In this document: positions 50,999-62,872 of the stretch, piece after piece
Layout of the letters: each line of letters opens with the position of its first letter
How positions within the stretch are numbered: the first letter of the stretch is position 1
Origin: Physcomitrium patens
Taxonomy: Eukaryota; Streptophyta; Bryopsida; Funariales; Funariaceae
DNA length: 64,000 nt
NCBI RefSeq assembly: GCF_000002425.4
Contig: NC_037260.1
Coordinates: 8,027,808-8,091,807, forward strand
Reading direction: 5' to 3'
Notes under the pieces: model-generated
Databases searched by the model: none
Told to the model about the DNA's origin: nothing
What the model saw: only the letters and a program-made list of their open reading frames with translations
Translations under genes and position numbers: made by a program

Positions 50999-53900
50999 CT
51001 AAGGTACAAGGTTGCTTGCCTGAGCCCGATGCGGCGAGCCTCTCTTATCCTGCTCGATCACAATTTGGTAATCTAATGGAGCATAAACCCATTTGGCACT
51101 GCGAAGCATGAGGTCCGGCAACAAGGCTGCAACAACCACGAGCGGTTGCAGTAGCCAGTAACCGCCCGAGGGAGCCAACACTTCCACAAACTCTTTATAG
51201 GCAATCGTGGCCCAGGAGACTGGGATGGCGCCGTAGATGATAATGAAGAGGTACCAACTCAAAATGCTGGCCCAGATGGCTGCATGATGAATCCATGTAA
51301 AGTAATGAAATGCGGAATAGACTTGGAGATTCGGCACAATAACTAGCCCTGTGAACATGGCTGCTCCGAAATCCTGGGCAGCAGCTACTTGGCCGTTGGG
51401 GCGGAAAGCACTTAAACCGGAGAAGACAACGAGAGGGAAGAAGAAAATAACTGCGGATTGGTAGACAGATAACACAAGCCAATAGAAGAAAGATCTCCTA
51501 TTGAAAAGCTCACCACGCTGGCCGGATCGGTATAGCTGAGGGTAACGGAAAGCATCAGCAGGAGTCACGTCCTGGTCAATGATGCCAATTATGACTACAG
51601 GGAGCACAGTGAAGACCGTGTTGTAGAAGGAAGCATACCAATCATTGTAGAGGGGGTTTCCTGAGAAGTATGCAAAGATATTGGAGTACAAAGATATCCA
51701 GCCCATAATGCAAACCTTGTAGAAGAAGTAGAGGATCTGCAGAGAAGAATCAGGCGATTAAATTAGGGGGCAAGAAAGAGCTGGTGGCCACAGAAAAGAT
51801 ATATCGGCAGTGAAGGATTAGGATGACTAAAAGGGATTTACCAAAAGAGCAATCCTTCGATAGCACCACCTTCCATGCACAAGCAGCAGCCGCTCCAAAA
51901 ACCGAAACTGGCCGATGGCGAAATCAGCTGCCATTGCCGCCTGAACACCTCAGAAAACCAATTTTGAGACAAGGTTAGTGTCCACATGAAGAAGCTCTCG
52001 AGGACAAGACATGACGAGGTTTGCAACTCTTGGTTGATTTGCAAAAGGTGCGAGAATCGATGGGCGTGATAAGGAGTAGAAATGGGGTACTGAACCCTGA
52101 GTACCAAGTCCTCTAGATGGGGAACAGTACCTGAGCGCCTTCAACCCCTAAAATGCCGACACCAACGTTGGCAGCTTGGATCATTCCCACATCGTTCGCA
52201 CCATCTCCAATGGCCAAGCACAGACGGTGTTGCCCAAGCCCTTTCCTAACAAGAGTTGTAACTTGAGCTTTTTGGCGGGGTGACACTCTACAACAAAGGA
52301 CTGAGGAACAATTGATGCAAACCTCTAAGAAGAGCTCTTGGAGTGATTCTTCAGCTAGAACGTATGCAAGAGATTGACCATCTATAATAAGTGCATACTC
52401 TGATGGCTCAGCAGAGGGTTCATGTTGGGATCGTGACAATTGATTGTCTTTCGTAATAGGTGTCACTTTCTGAGATAGGCCTTCGACGTCAGAACCCGAT
52501 CTTGTACCATCTACGTGAAAAGACAGCAATTCTAAACCCTTCTGTCCTCCACTTGGAATGCGCGAGTGACGGTCTCTTGGGTTGCTGAGATTAAGAGCTA
52601 GGACTTCATCGATGTTGCTCATACTGCGACTCGAATTACGGGAGAGAGCTGATGCGTTGTTCCTACCAATGCTACGGGAAAGAGCACTCCGGAAGCTCTC
52701 TGAAAAGCTAATCTTTCTCTCGCTGGTGCTTGTTCCTCGAGGATTCTCATGGCCTCCTAAGACAAGGTCCAGTGCTTCCTTGAGCTTCTGTGAGACGAAT
52801 TTCTTTTGCCCCTGGTGAAATCACGGCCGGAGTTTGTCAGCACAATTTAATGATACATAATTTATTGCACTCCCTAAGGATCCACTAAGGTCGTACAGAA
52901 AATTGATTAAGAGGTTTTAGAGCACATACCTCAAAGATTTTATCAGGTAACCATTCCTCTCTGGCAGCGCGCTCTTCAATCGATCGAGCTTCAGGAACCT
53001 CCAGGCTCACAATTAATTTGTCCATGCCTTTCCTTAGCAAACTGCAACCCATTAAAAGCTGAAAATAAGTTCATGCAGCTGCTGGACCGATGCACACTTC
53101 ATACATTGTTCTCAATGTCAACATTCATCTACTACGACATTGCTGGAATAGAACAGATACTAAGCTAGAGTTGAGAAGGGACAGACAAACAAACCTGCAA
53201 GCATAGCCAATATTGATGGCAGTTTCTACTTTGTCACCCGTCAAGACCCATATATTGATCCCCGCACGAGCAAGACGATCAACAGCTTCTGGAACACCTT
53301 GTTGCAATTTGTCCTCCACACCTGTGCCACCAACTACTGTCAAATCCTGCTCCATTTCTTCTGCTAATTCCTCAGTGCGGAGCTCTCTCTCTTTCCCGAT
53401 TATGGCCCTCGCCTCTGCGTACCTTACTCGCCAGCTCTGGTACTCATTTTCGTCTAATTGCTTGTAAGCAACCACAAGCGTCCGGAGACCAACCTCCCCG
53501 AACTGTCGAAGGTGTTTTGACGTTTCCGTCACGGGGCCACTGCTGTTCCTATCCACGCGCTGAAAAATCACGGAATCAGCCCCTTTCGATAGAAGTAACA
53601 AACGGCCGTCAGGGAAGCGGACAATGACAGACATGCGTTTGCGCAGACTGCTAAATTCTAACACATCCAAGAGCTGATAAACTTGGTCCCTTGGAGGAAC
53701 ATCAGGTCCCAAACTTTCGCGGATATGTAAAGTTGTAGGAGTTTTCTTATAGAAGTAGAAGCCGAATTGCTTGGCGGCAACAACGAGGGCGGCCTCGTCT
53801 GGTGACTCAGCCCTGTAGCGCATCATAAAAGGATCTTCAGCGGTGCCCTCCGGAATGGCTGTGTGACATAGCGCAAGAACCTCAAAGAAAAACTTAATTG

Positions 53901-55614
53901 CTTCGGAGTTTCGTTCTTCAATCCACTTTCCTCCCATGAGGCGCTCGTCGTAGAAGTTAAATCCCTTTTCTTTGTAGGGATTGTTATTAGGACCTAGTGC
54001 ATTCGCATCTAATGTTTCTGCTCTCGCACTCATCGTTCTCGAGTCGGATTGCCTCTCAGGTCTTAGATCACGTGAAGACAGACCCATCGGCATGCCCAAT
54101 CTCACCGCCGCCCTCTCAACCTCTGTCGTACCTTCCCCATACGAGATTCCGGCAATTGTACACCGGAAGAAATCCATTTGATTACTAGTGAGAGTGCCAG
54201 TTTTATCTGAGAATATCGTGTCAACTTGACCTAATTCTTCGTTCAACCCCGGAGACTTTACCCTGGCCCGCTTGTCAGAGACTGAATCGTACATTTGTTC
54301 ATCTGCAACCATAAATAGGGCTTGAGCAACTCTAACAATCTCCAAGGAGACATAGAGCGCAATGGGAATCAAGTATCCGTAGAGCACGAGGCCGTTAAAA
54401 AATCCGACAATACATACGATAGCTATATTGTTAGGATTGTAGTATGCGTTACTCTCCGTGGGCCGCAAGTACCACACATTAAGCCCATCAACGTTTGTGC
54501 GAATGCCTATAATCACACAAGTGGCAATGGCCATGCCGATCAGCAAGAAGAACATGAGCCAGATGACTCTATCAAGAGAGCGGTCCACCCGACTGCGCTT
54601 ATTCGGAGGCGCAGTGGCATTCTGCATCGATTTCGTGTCGTGGCCTGTGTACACCACTACACCAAGAATACTTCCCGTGTTCTGGAGGCTACTGTCTCGC
54701 AGTAACAACTGGGGAGGCCCGACAGGAAGCTCCACTTCATTGATCTTTAGGCGACCTGAGAATGTGTACAAGGACGCATTCGGGCCCTCGCACAGCAACT
54801 CGGCCTTAAATTCTCGCAATTTTACTTCTTCTTTTCCGTCAATTTCCCAGGTCACCTGCAAGGCTTGCCGGACCTTGAGATTAGTTTCGCCGTCCAGGTT
54901 CATCGTCTCCACGTAGCAGATGCCATCGGGACCACTCGAAGATACCAGCAATAAGTCAGACGGGAAATAGTCGCCGTCTTTCACTCTGACGAGATCCCCG
55001 ACACGCAAGACTTTCCACTTCTTCACCACAAATTCTCCATTGCCGTCGTGTACTTCAATGTCTCTATTGTTGAGCTCACGATCACCCTTGGCTCGCCGCA
55101 GATCTTCCCATGCTTCTCGCAATAGACCCAAGACAAGAACAAAGATCAGAGGTAGCCAAACACTGATAGGGCTGTAGGGCGCGAACGGCGCGAGGGATAG
55201 ACCAGCCATAGCTGTGAAGTACCAATACGCCGCTCTACGATACTGAACAAAGAGCGCCGCCGGAACAAAGCTCCACCATGAGTACTTTCTCGTCGACGTC
55301 CTGTTCCCCGGAAAACTGTCCATGACACAAACGTAGCCCAGATTATTAATCCGCACCTACGAAAAGGCGAAAGTTTTCGCGCTCCTCGGCTACTTGATTG
55401 GAGCAGTTCCAATTGTGTGCAGATTGCTACATAGACATTCTGCATGTTACAGGAGTTTAGCAAGATTAAGGTATTCGCACCTGAAGGCTCCGTGATCGGG
55501 TACGTTGCAAAGGACTGTGCGAGCATCTTCGTCGTGGCCATTCAAAACCGAGCTATCGCCTGGGCCTAAATTCCCAGCCTTTTTCCTTTTCCAGAACTTC
55601 ATGATGGTGGCCAT
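50999..55614 (-). CDS. ALA: P4-type ATPase, phospholipid flippase (ALA family)
   Basis: A membrane pump that moves phospholipids to the cytosolic leaflet, normally with an ALIS/Cdc50 subunit. Six exons (55614-55481, 55315-53195, 53041-52930, 52811-52131, 51940-51842, 51736-50999) sum to 3885 nt, giving 1294 aa with every phase consistent. The first acceptor (55315) was chosen because it yields [10 protein letters not shown] in register with other P4 pumps. Key parts are DGET at about 186-189, [10 protein letters not shown] in the M4 region, the phosphorylation motif DKTGT at 415-419, [16 protein letters not shown] before the exon 2 border, and GDGANDVGM from about 991. The M5-M10 membrane region fills the last two exons. 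The usual P4 M4 motif PISL is PIAL here. About 135 Ser-rich residues separate KIFE from LIIDG, far more than usual. The closest plant type by eye is ALA4-12. The gene appears intact. Confidence 0.93.
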
Positions 55615-57650
55615 AATGTAAACACCGGACTTCTGATTCCACTAGATTGTTACGTTACTCGCTCAATCACCTTACTGTTTGACAATTTTCTGTTGATCTT
55701 TTCTTACGGCTCCATCGAAGTGAAATCCTCAGCCAAACTTTGGCTCTCGAAATCCAAGATGCTCCCCAAACCCTTCCTTCGCAAGAGACAACCTCGACTA
55801 GGTGTATGGTTCTGTGCAAAATCGGCAGGAATCGCTGGACTTCATAATTCCAGATTCCAATTTATTAAGTTCTTGATTCTTTGGAGCGCATAGATGGCAT
55901 TTGTGCAAAATTAAACTCCTAAACCTACAGAAGTCAACTCAGGATTAGGGGAACTGGAAGCTGAGAATGTAAAATCAACTAAGCAATGAGGACAAGGGCC
56001 GCACCTGGTTGAAAAGGTGAACAAAGACGCCAAAAGCTTACAGTATTGAAAGTGGAGAACAAAGAAATCCCGACCAAAACACGCTTAAAAAAATCAAACA
56101 AACAAACAAACAAACAAAAATACAGTCAAAGCACGAAACCTCTACTGCCAAAAGCAACCAGATCCCATCCAATAACGAGAAACTGGTGCAATCCAGGTCA
56201 TATACCTTCTTCCACCAGGATCTCTAACCACCGATGACTAAAAGAAAATTGCATATCCCAATCACGGCTTACAACTCTAACACGGCAAGACTTGCAAAGA
56301 GTTTTGTGTTTCGCAACACGGACACACCTCACAAGGTAAGCGTGGCAGAAAATATGGTCACAGCATGAATTTTGCACTACATGCACTTCTGGTTAGCTTC
56401 TGTCGGGAAACAGCAAGATAATGAATCGTGGAAGACACACACCCGTCACAGCCTGCACAAATAGATCTATCCTAAATACACAAGTCAATGGAACGGACGC
56501 AGCCCCGGAAAGTTCTGTGCCGAGACGTTGAAAGCGATGCGGGAGCCACATCGCGAAGAGGAATCTCGCAAACCGTATCATGGTCGTGGAGTCTACAATT
56601 ATCGTCACCGTGCAGAAATCGGAGTGTCTCTCCCTAGATGGAACTGCTGGGGAGGCGAGTTGTTTCTTCCGCAGCTTCGCACCGAGCCCTTTGGGCATTT
56701 ACACTTCCGATGAGGGTTCGTGGTCCAAGTCTTCTCGAAAGCCTTAAATTAGACCAGCACGCTTGTGCAGCCAGGGCCGCCAACAACCGGCGCCAGTGCT
56801 GGGCTGGCAGGACCGATTGGCACCTACGCCACGCCTACCTGAAGTCCATCTCACAGCCGAACTTTCGGAATGGGGAGACTGCAAACCGCAACTCCCCGAA
56901 TCACCTGCTGCGCTCCTCATCATACTTGATTCTGCGTTGGATTTCTTTAACACTCGCTCTATTTCGCACATGGGAGAGTAACGGTCACGCTTTCGGCAAA
57001 GCCATCCAGCTCCGTGGATACTCGAGCCCCCGGATTTTACAACGTGCCAGGGTGTGGGATCTCAAAGTTAGCAAGTAGGACGTCTGGTCGCGGGTCTACC
57101 ACAAGCACCATGTGCAACACAATGTCAAACGATTCTCGTCAGCCCCGTCGTTAGTAGCCACTCCCAGTTTGTAAACCCCCATGACGTAGTGATTGCTCAC
57201 TCTGCTTATCGCAGCTTCGTGCTTTTAGGCTATCTCGCTCACCGTCATGTCCACGTTCGCGTTCTTAGGGTTTGCACTTCCACGAGGCCTCGTCGTCGCG
57301 GGGATCGCTGCCCCGCAGACGACGAGGGGCTTCGAGTCTCGTCGTTGAAAACCACGCATAATCTACGTGGCTTCGCTTTTACTTTTTCGTCCGTCGATAC
57401 GTTAACTTTTTCGTTCTTACATAATGTTTTTTCGTTCGGAAGCGTTAGCTTTTTCAGCTCGCCTCCTTCAAAGTTTTGTTTGTATGAGGCATTTGTTCTA
57501 CAGAAAAGGAAATAGTGCTTTACATGAGGCAAGCTTTAATGAAAGTATCAAAGTACTCTTCACAAAAGTAGGACATGGTAGTCAGTGCATGCTGACGTGG
57601 TTGAAGAAATTTTTGAGTTCATAAAATAAACTTTAAATAAAACTGCAGAG
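55615..57650. other. Upstream region of the P4-ATPase gene
   Basis: GC-balanced DNA containing the promoter and 5' leader of the flippase gene. Open frames on both strands at 56390-57520 lack family features and overlap one another, so I take none as protein. A TGACGTGG string occurs near 57593. Confidence 0.45.
57288..57327. other. GC-rich hairpin
   Basis: CCTCGTCGTCGCGGGG at 57288-57303 pairs with CCCCGCAGACGACGAGG at 57311-57327 across a 7-nt loop, with one bulged base. This is a strong stem for this AT-leaning region. Confidence 0.65.
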
Positions 57651-58436
57651 TGAAGCGAGGTTAATGTTAGACCGGGTTTGATTACGCATTTAATCTACAA
57701 AATACAGGTGTTTTAAAACCTTCACAACAGCATCAAAAGAGTCTTGTGGGTAGGTTGAAAAACATGGTTGTAGATCAAATATATATTTAAAGACTTGGTG
57801 TCAACAAATTATTTTGTTTGTAGAACATAGATCTTTGCATGGTCGACTTAACTAAATTGTATTTGGAGTAGAAAAAAATGAGTTATTGATTATCGTGTTG
57901 ATTGAAATGGATCATTTCATTATTTTTAAAGTGACATGAGCATTTGATGACATGTAATGTTTGAAAGGATAGTTTACTGTATATTCTTTAGCACAATCCT
58001 GGGCAGCCTGAACTCAAAAATTACATTATTCAATGTATCAAACTGAAGTTACACATTGTATTTATTTTCCAATACATTACATAGAATTCAACTTGTTAGT
58101 TGTGCCATAAAATGTGTTATTTAAAAATGCAGTACTTATGAATCCTTATTTATTTACAGAATTGAACCTTTTTATAAAAAATTAGAATACTTTTTTTTAT
58201 TTCTAATACATAATATATTTTTTAATTTGGGGGATGTGTAAATATTCAAACTTAACCACTAACTCAAAATATTCACTTTTGAATCATCAACTAAATTGCG
58301 CTAAACACTGACAGCTTATTTTCCATATCAATAGCCTTAACTATTGTAACTTTTTCACTACACATAGAATCATAATCACAAGACGAAGCTTCTATATTCA
58401 CACGTCACCGAAAAATATATTCAAAACCATATAAAA

Positions 58437-58463
<27 letters not shown>
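58437..58463. repeat. (AC)n microsatellite
   Basis: About 27 nt of AC dinucleotide followed by an ATAT stretch. Confidence 0.9.
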
Positions 58464-58468
<5 letters not shown>

Positions 58469-59178
58469 GTATGTATATTATCCTCACAACGACCTGTGAG
58501 CAATGTACCGACTTAAGAAACACTTTCATCCAAATTGGAACAATCCATTGCAAAAAATCATAAAGAACATTCGTGGGAAACGATGACCACATATTGTTCT
58601 TAATTTAAACACTAACTTTTTCTAAGAAATAGGCACCTGAAATGTATTAGATTATGGTTGTCCTTCATTTCCTGGATTCATATCAAGAAAAACTTTGATT
58701 CTTTTTCCTCAATTTGTATGTTTGTATCCCCATCTCAAGTTTGGTTGCAAAAGTGGCGGTTTCCGTCTTGTAATGCTACAATTCACAACTTCTTGCATGT
58801 GCTATCTTGAACATTGACGTGTGAAGTGTGGCCAAGATTTTGTGTGTATTTTGCAAAACAATTTGTGTTTTAATATTCTTGTTTAGAGTGTAATGCTTCA
58901 CCTTAATCTTGTAGAATATAATGTGCAATGATAATAAAAAAATTATGTAAAAAGAAAACTGGATAAAAAATAGAAATAAGATTTAGCATTACCTTGTTCC
59001 TTGCATTATATGTAATTACTGTGAAAAATTGTGCAACTTCTTCATTGTAAGATCTATTACATATTACTATAATATATGTTTAAGATGATGCAATGAAACA
59101 AAGCCTAGCAATTCAAGCTTATTTTATTTTATTTAAAAAAAATCAAGAAATTATTTCTTGATTATTTTTATTGTAAGT

Positions 59179-59180
<2 letters not shown>

Positions 59181-59211
<31 letters not shown>
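59181..59211. repeat. T31 homopolymer
   Basis: A run of about 31 T in AT-rich spacer DNA; no retroposon body was recognised next to it. Confidence 0.9.
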
Positions 59212-59212
<1 letters not shown>

Positions 59213-60221
59213 TGATCAACATAAAAAAATTGCAATTATTTGTTCTCTCTTTCTCTCTTTCTATATACATATATAAATATACAAGTCTCTCTCTATATAT
59301 AAATATATAAGTATATCTACACTGTGGTATGTGGCTACACATATAAGTATAGCAATTATCTACCAAGGCCAACACAAGAGCTGTTGAGAAAAAGGCAATG
59401 TCTAAATTTACTTAATCAGTATAAAAATAACCAAAAACCGAATTGATTGAGCACGCACTTTTACAGTTTGGTTCAAATAATATAAAGGAAAACATCTCTG
59501 CAATATTTTTACATCTATATTTCAATAGAGTTTTGCATGCAGATTTATTTTATAAAAGACCTTATTTTCACTACATCATTTTTTACCAATAATACTTCTT
59601 TAAAATCTACTCATAGCATTTAGGAGATTATTATAAATCAAATTTGATTGAACTAATACGACATCATAATAATATTTTTCAATTATCATTAAAGAATATT
59701 TTTGTCAACATCCTTGTAGAAAAACACCAATCAATATTTCACAAGATAGTACTACTTTTTTTCCCTTTTTTTTTTTTTTGTAATATTACCAATTAATTGT
59801 TCATAATTTACTATATCGTCATATGGTTTTACCAATGACGTTTTGGTCAACTTTAGTGTGGCATCAGCAACTTGGAGATATTTTTCTCAAATGTTTGTTG
59901 TTGCCAAGTGAGACTCAAAGCACTTTCATGCAAATCGCTACAACCCCATTGGTTGACAAGTTAACTCTACCCACACATCATGGTGACGTGTGAAAGATAT
60001 GAGAAGATGTGAGGAAATAAGGCAAAATAACAGACATTAGATTAATAAAAACATCGAGCAATCCTCATAATAAAAAAAGTAAACGGAAAGATAAAAAAAT
60101 GGGGAATCATATCACAGACACAAAATTTCAATTTATTTCCAATTCAGACCTACAGCAGACAAAAACAACTTCTGGAATATAAAGACTTTCAAGTCTACAT
60201 TTGAAAGCCAACAGTATTGCT

Positions 60222-60644
60222 TCAGCCGAAGTAACCCAATCGTTTGAATTCAGCAACATAACTCAACTCTGACACGCCTCTCTGGGGTAACTGTGGCACA
60301 AGTTTGGGGGAAATCACACACTGGATCTGACAATGTGAACACATTAGTTCACGGAACCCAATGGATATGGGACTGAGTTTGCTGGAGGACCGGATCAACG
60401 TTCCTGTTGAGAAGGAAAACTGGGCGTAGTTGTGGAGTGATAGCTGTGATCCACAAGCATCCTGGAATATCACAGCGCACTCAGCGGTGTTGGCTGAGGT
60501 TGTGTGGTTGTCGATTCTGCGTGGACTTCGTAGACTAGGTGCTAGATAAGTGGATTGACTAGTCGCTCCGTGGCGCTGTTGCCTCGAACTGCAAAGCTTG
60601 CAGCCGCAGTTGATAGACCCGCAGGTGGGTTCCGCACACGACAT
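60222..60644 (-). CDS. Hypothetical small Cys-containing protein
   Basis: A single open frame of 140 aa that I do not recognise. The Met at 60644 is the first ATG. The N terminus has a Cys cluster, MSCAEPTCGSINCGCKLCSS, and a second pair, CSHCQIQC, lies near residue 105. Together they could bind a metal ion, though the spacing fits no family I can name. The middle is Ser/Thr-rich. Codon use looks ordinary for the region. It lies in the same direction as, and about 370 bp downstream of, the next gene (61016-62872), so it could also be a terminal exon or UTR of an alternative transcript. Evidence is limited to length, start and composition. Confidence 0.4.
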   Translation of the reverse strand: MSCAEPTCGSINCGCKLCSSRQQRHGATSQSTYLAPSLRSPRRIDNHTTSANTAECAVIFQDACGSQLSLHNYAQFSFSTGTLIRSSSKLSPISIGFRELMCSHCQIQCVISPKLVPQLPQRGVSELSYVAEFKRLGYFG

Positions 60645-61015
60645 CTTCACCCGGCGGATTGAAACGTCGCTGATGGTGTTTTCGTAGTCGTCGTTCCTCT
60701 CGCTTCTGCTTCTTTGACTTCGAGCGGTCTTCCGTGATTTCTGTTTCTATGGGAGTGTACCACTCTACAGCATGCGAGCGATCGAGCGAGAGAGAAGGAG
60801 ATCTAGTGATGTTTCGTGGCTGCTGTCGTGCAATGGAGCAGGGTGTGGCGCGAGGAGAGATGTTGACAAATCCTCGTTAGAACTAACCGGGATATGTTCC
60901 ATCTGCACGCGCTTTTCTCTGGTTTTGGTCATTGTGTACCAAGTGGAAGGCAACGTTTTCTGGTTTGATGATTCTGCACCGAAAGATCCTCGATGTGAAT
61001 GTGTTGGAAACAATG
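60645..61015. other. Short spacer between two minus-strand genes
   Basis: About 370 bp with GAGA-type runs near 60780-60810. It probably holds the 3' UTR of the upstream gene and the promoter of the small gene. The open frame running through it on the plus strand is antisense to real exons and was not taken as a gene. Confidence 0.4.
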
Positions 61016-62872
61016 TCACGGTGGACTTTCGTAACAGAAATCTTCTCCATAGTAAGGACATGCATCACAAAGAGAAGGCGGAGGTGGGGGCGTTGGATCC
61101 TTTCTCTTCTGCTCTTCTTCCAACAACTTCCTTGCTTCTTCTTCAGCTTTTAAGATCTCAAGAATGTCCACTGGTGGATCCACCCAAAACGATAAAATAC
61201 GATCTTCAAATAGGTCCTCCACCATCCGCACCCCCTTCAAATTATCTCTCCCGACCCTGGCGGAAGTCACAGCAGATTCCGCTACTCAGTCATGGGGTGG
61301 ACAAACGTAAGACGTGATCACTGAAAAGAAATATCAGAAATACTATCTCATTTAGGATATGAATAACATACGGAACATGATAATCAATCGGCTTAATTGT
61401 AGGCTTCACAATCTCCTTCACGCTCCTGTGAAAGGCTCGTAATTTCTCTATGGTTTCTCGATTCTTCTTATAATGATGCCGTGAATGTTGCCAGTCCAGA
61501 TCCAACCTGCACTCACAGGAACATGTGCAATAAACTTGGTTTAACTCACGATCTTCCTTAAAACTTAGTCCACATCGACAACAGTCCTGAAGTATTGCAA
61601 TCTTCATTACTAGTAAATTGCTATTTGAGACTGTTGTGAATCTAACATACCGCTCCTGTGCCTTCAACTTAGCGACCTCAGGCACGTCAGGGCCCTGACT
61701 GGTATACCAGGGAATCAACTGCCGTTTCCAAGTTTGTGTCCATCGCCAACCTGTGTCCTGTCTGCGGATCTGCATTGCACGATATTTTTCTCAATTAGTT
61801 TTCCTAGTCCAACCCATTGCTGCTGGCGAGTTAAGTGCACCAAGGAAAACACATGTTTGTACTTACCTTTTTAATAGGTGTAGCGAAATTTCTTTCAGAA
61901 CGTATCTTTGGAAGTTTTGGGAGGAAATGGCATTGAAGCCTTCGAATTTCGGGTATCAAGCATAGATTGACAATGGTGCAAGTGTTATTAAGCAATAGAT
62001 GACCATCCTCTCTGTTGTAAAAAGGTTTTGGTGGGAGTTTCTTGACTCCTGCGGGATCCCACCGCCTTGGTGGCTTTAGTCCAAATACATCAGGGTCCTT
62101 GAGGTTGTACCAGATGAATTCGTGAGCTTTCTTGGCCTGCGTAGTTAAACACACATGGAACTATCAGATGTTAGCAAGCTAGCATAGATTAAGCTCGCGA
62201 TCAACTTGTTTGGAGACTGTCACTGACAATTAAAGATTCCATTGCGAACAAAAGAAGCGTAAATTTTTTCTAAACTTTTCCCTACTCTGTAACATCACAG
62301 AATGGGAAGTGTCGAAAAACACAAGATCTGCCAATCCGGGTACGTTAATCGTCTGAGCAAGAGTTGCAAAATGCTCATGTGCTGGAAAGTTCAAGAAGCT
62401 ACGATATTTTCAAAAGTAATTGTTAAGATATGGAGTAGCTCACAGTAGGGTTGCGGGCATATTGGAGGTCTCCACAGACTCGTTCGTTGGGTTTGAAATT
62501 TGTCCTCCCATATTTGCCATACTTGACTCTGACAGGGGACTCCTGCCTCCGTGTATGCTCTGACAAGGCGCTATCGAGCCATAGGGGGTGTTTAGAGCAA
62601 TCTAGGTATCCCGGGTATGCGCCGTGTCGAAACTGGTAGTTTTTGAATTTTGACAAACAGCCTGGATCGGAAAGATCCTTCTCACGCCCTTCCCGGTTGG
62701 ATTGATTAGGTTTTCGCAGATCTAATTCGTGAGGAGCAGCGAATGCAGCTGATGCGGCTCTTGATATTGCTTTGGAGTCTGCTGCGCCGCTACTATTTAA
62801 ACTCTTCGCTGATCGATTCGAGTTCATCGCCCGGGAAGGGGACGCCGATTTGGTCGCAACCATCATAACCAA
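61016..62872 (-). CDS. Uncharacterised Trp/Pro/Tyr-rich protein
   Basis: A five-exon gene of unknown function: 62872-62444, 62136-61867, 61769-61651, 61506-61372 and 61256-61016, together 1194 nt (397 aa) with phases in agreement. The N terminus is Ser/Ala-rich and basic. It is followed by short motifs full of Trp, Pro, Tyr and Lys, such as HGAYPGYLDCSKHPLWLD, FKPNERVCGDLQYARNPT, FGLKPPRRWDPAGVKKLPPK and TGWRWTQTWKRQLIPWYTSQ. A helical stretch DILEILKAEEEARKLLEEEQ precedes a Pro-rich tail with CDACPYYGEDFC. No membrane span or enzyme motif is seen. The style recalls axonemal microtubule-inner proteins, and mosses keep motile sperm, but this is a guess. The third intron (144 nt) is open in frame; retention would insert 48 residues with a Cys cluster. 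Confidence 0.65.

Larger units (their letters stand above)
57651..60200. other. AT-rich intergenic spacer
   Basis: No gene was recognised. It contains an (AC)n run at about 58437-58463 and a T31 run at 59181-59211, and otherwise unremarkable AT-rich DNA. Confidence 0.6.

Noticed and set aside
56393-57515. Several open frames of about 100-146 codons on both strands
   Set aside because: They overlap each other, lack family features and lie in the flippase promoter region.
60772-61317. 181-codon plus-strand frame
   Set aside because: Antisense to the last exon of the Trp/Pro/Tyr-rich protein gene, whose exons are supported by phase and splice signals.
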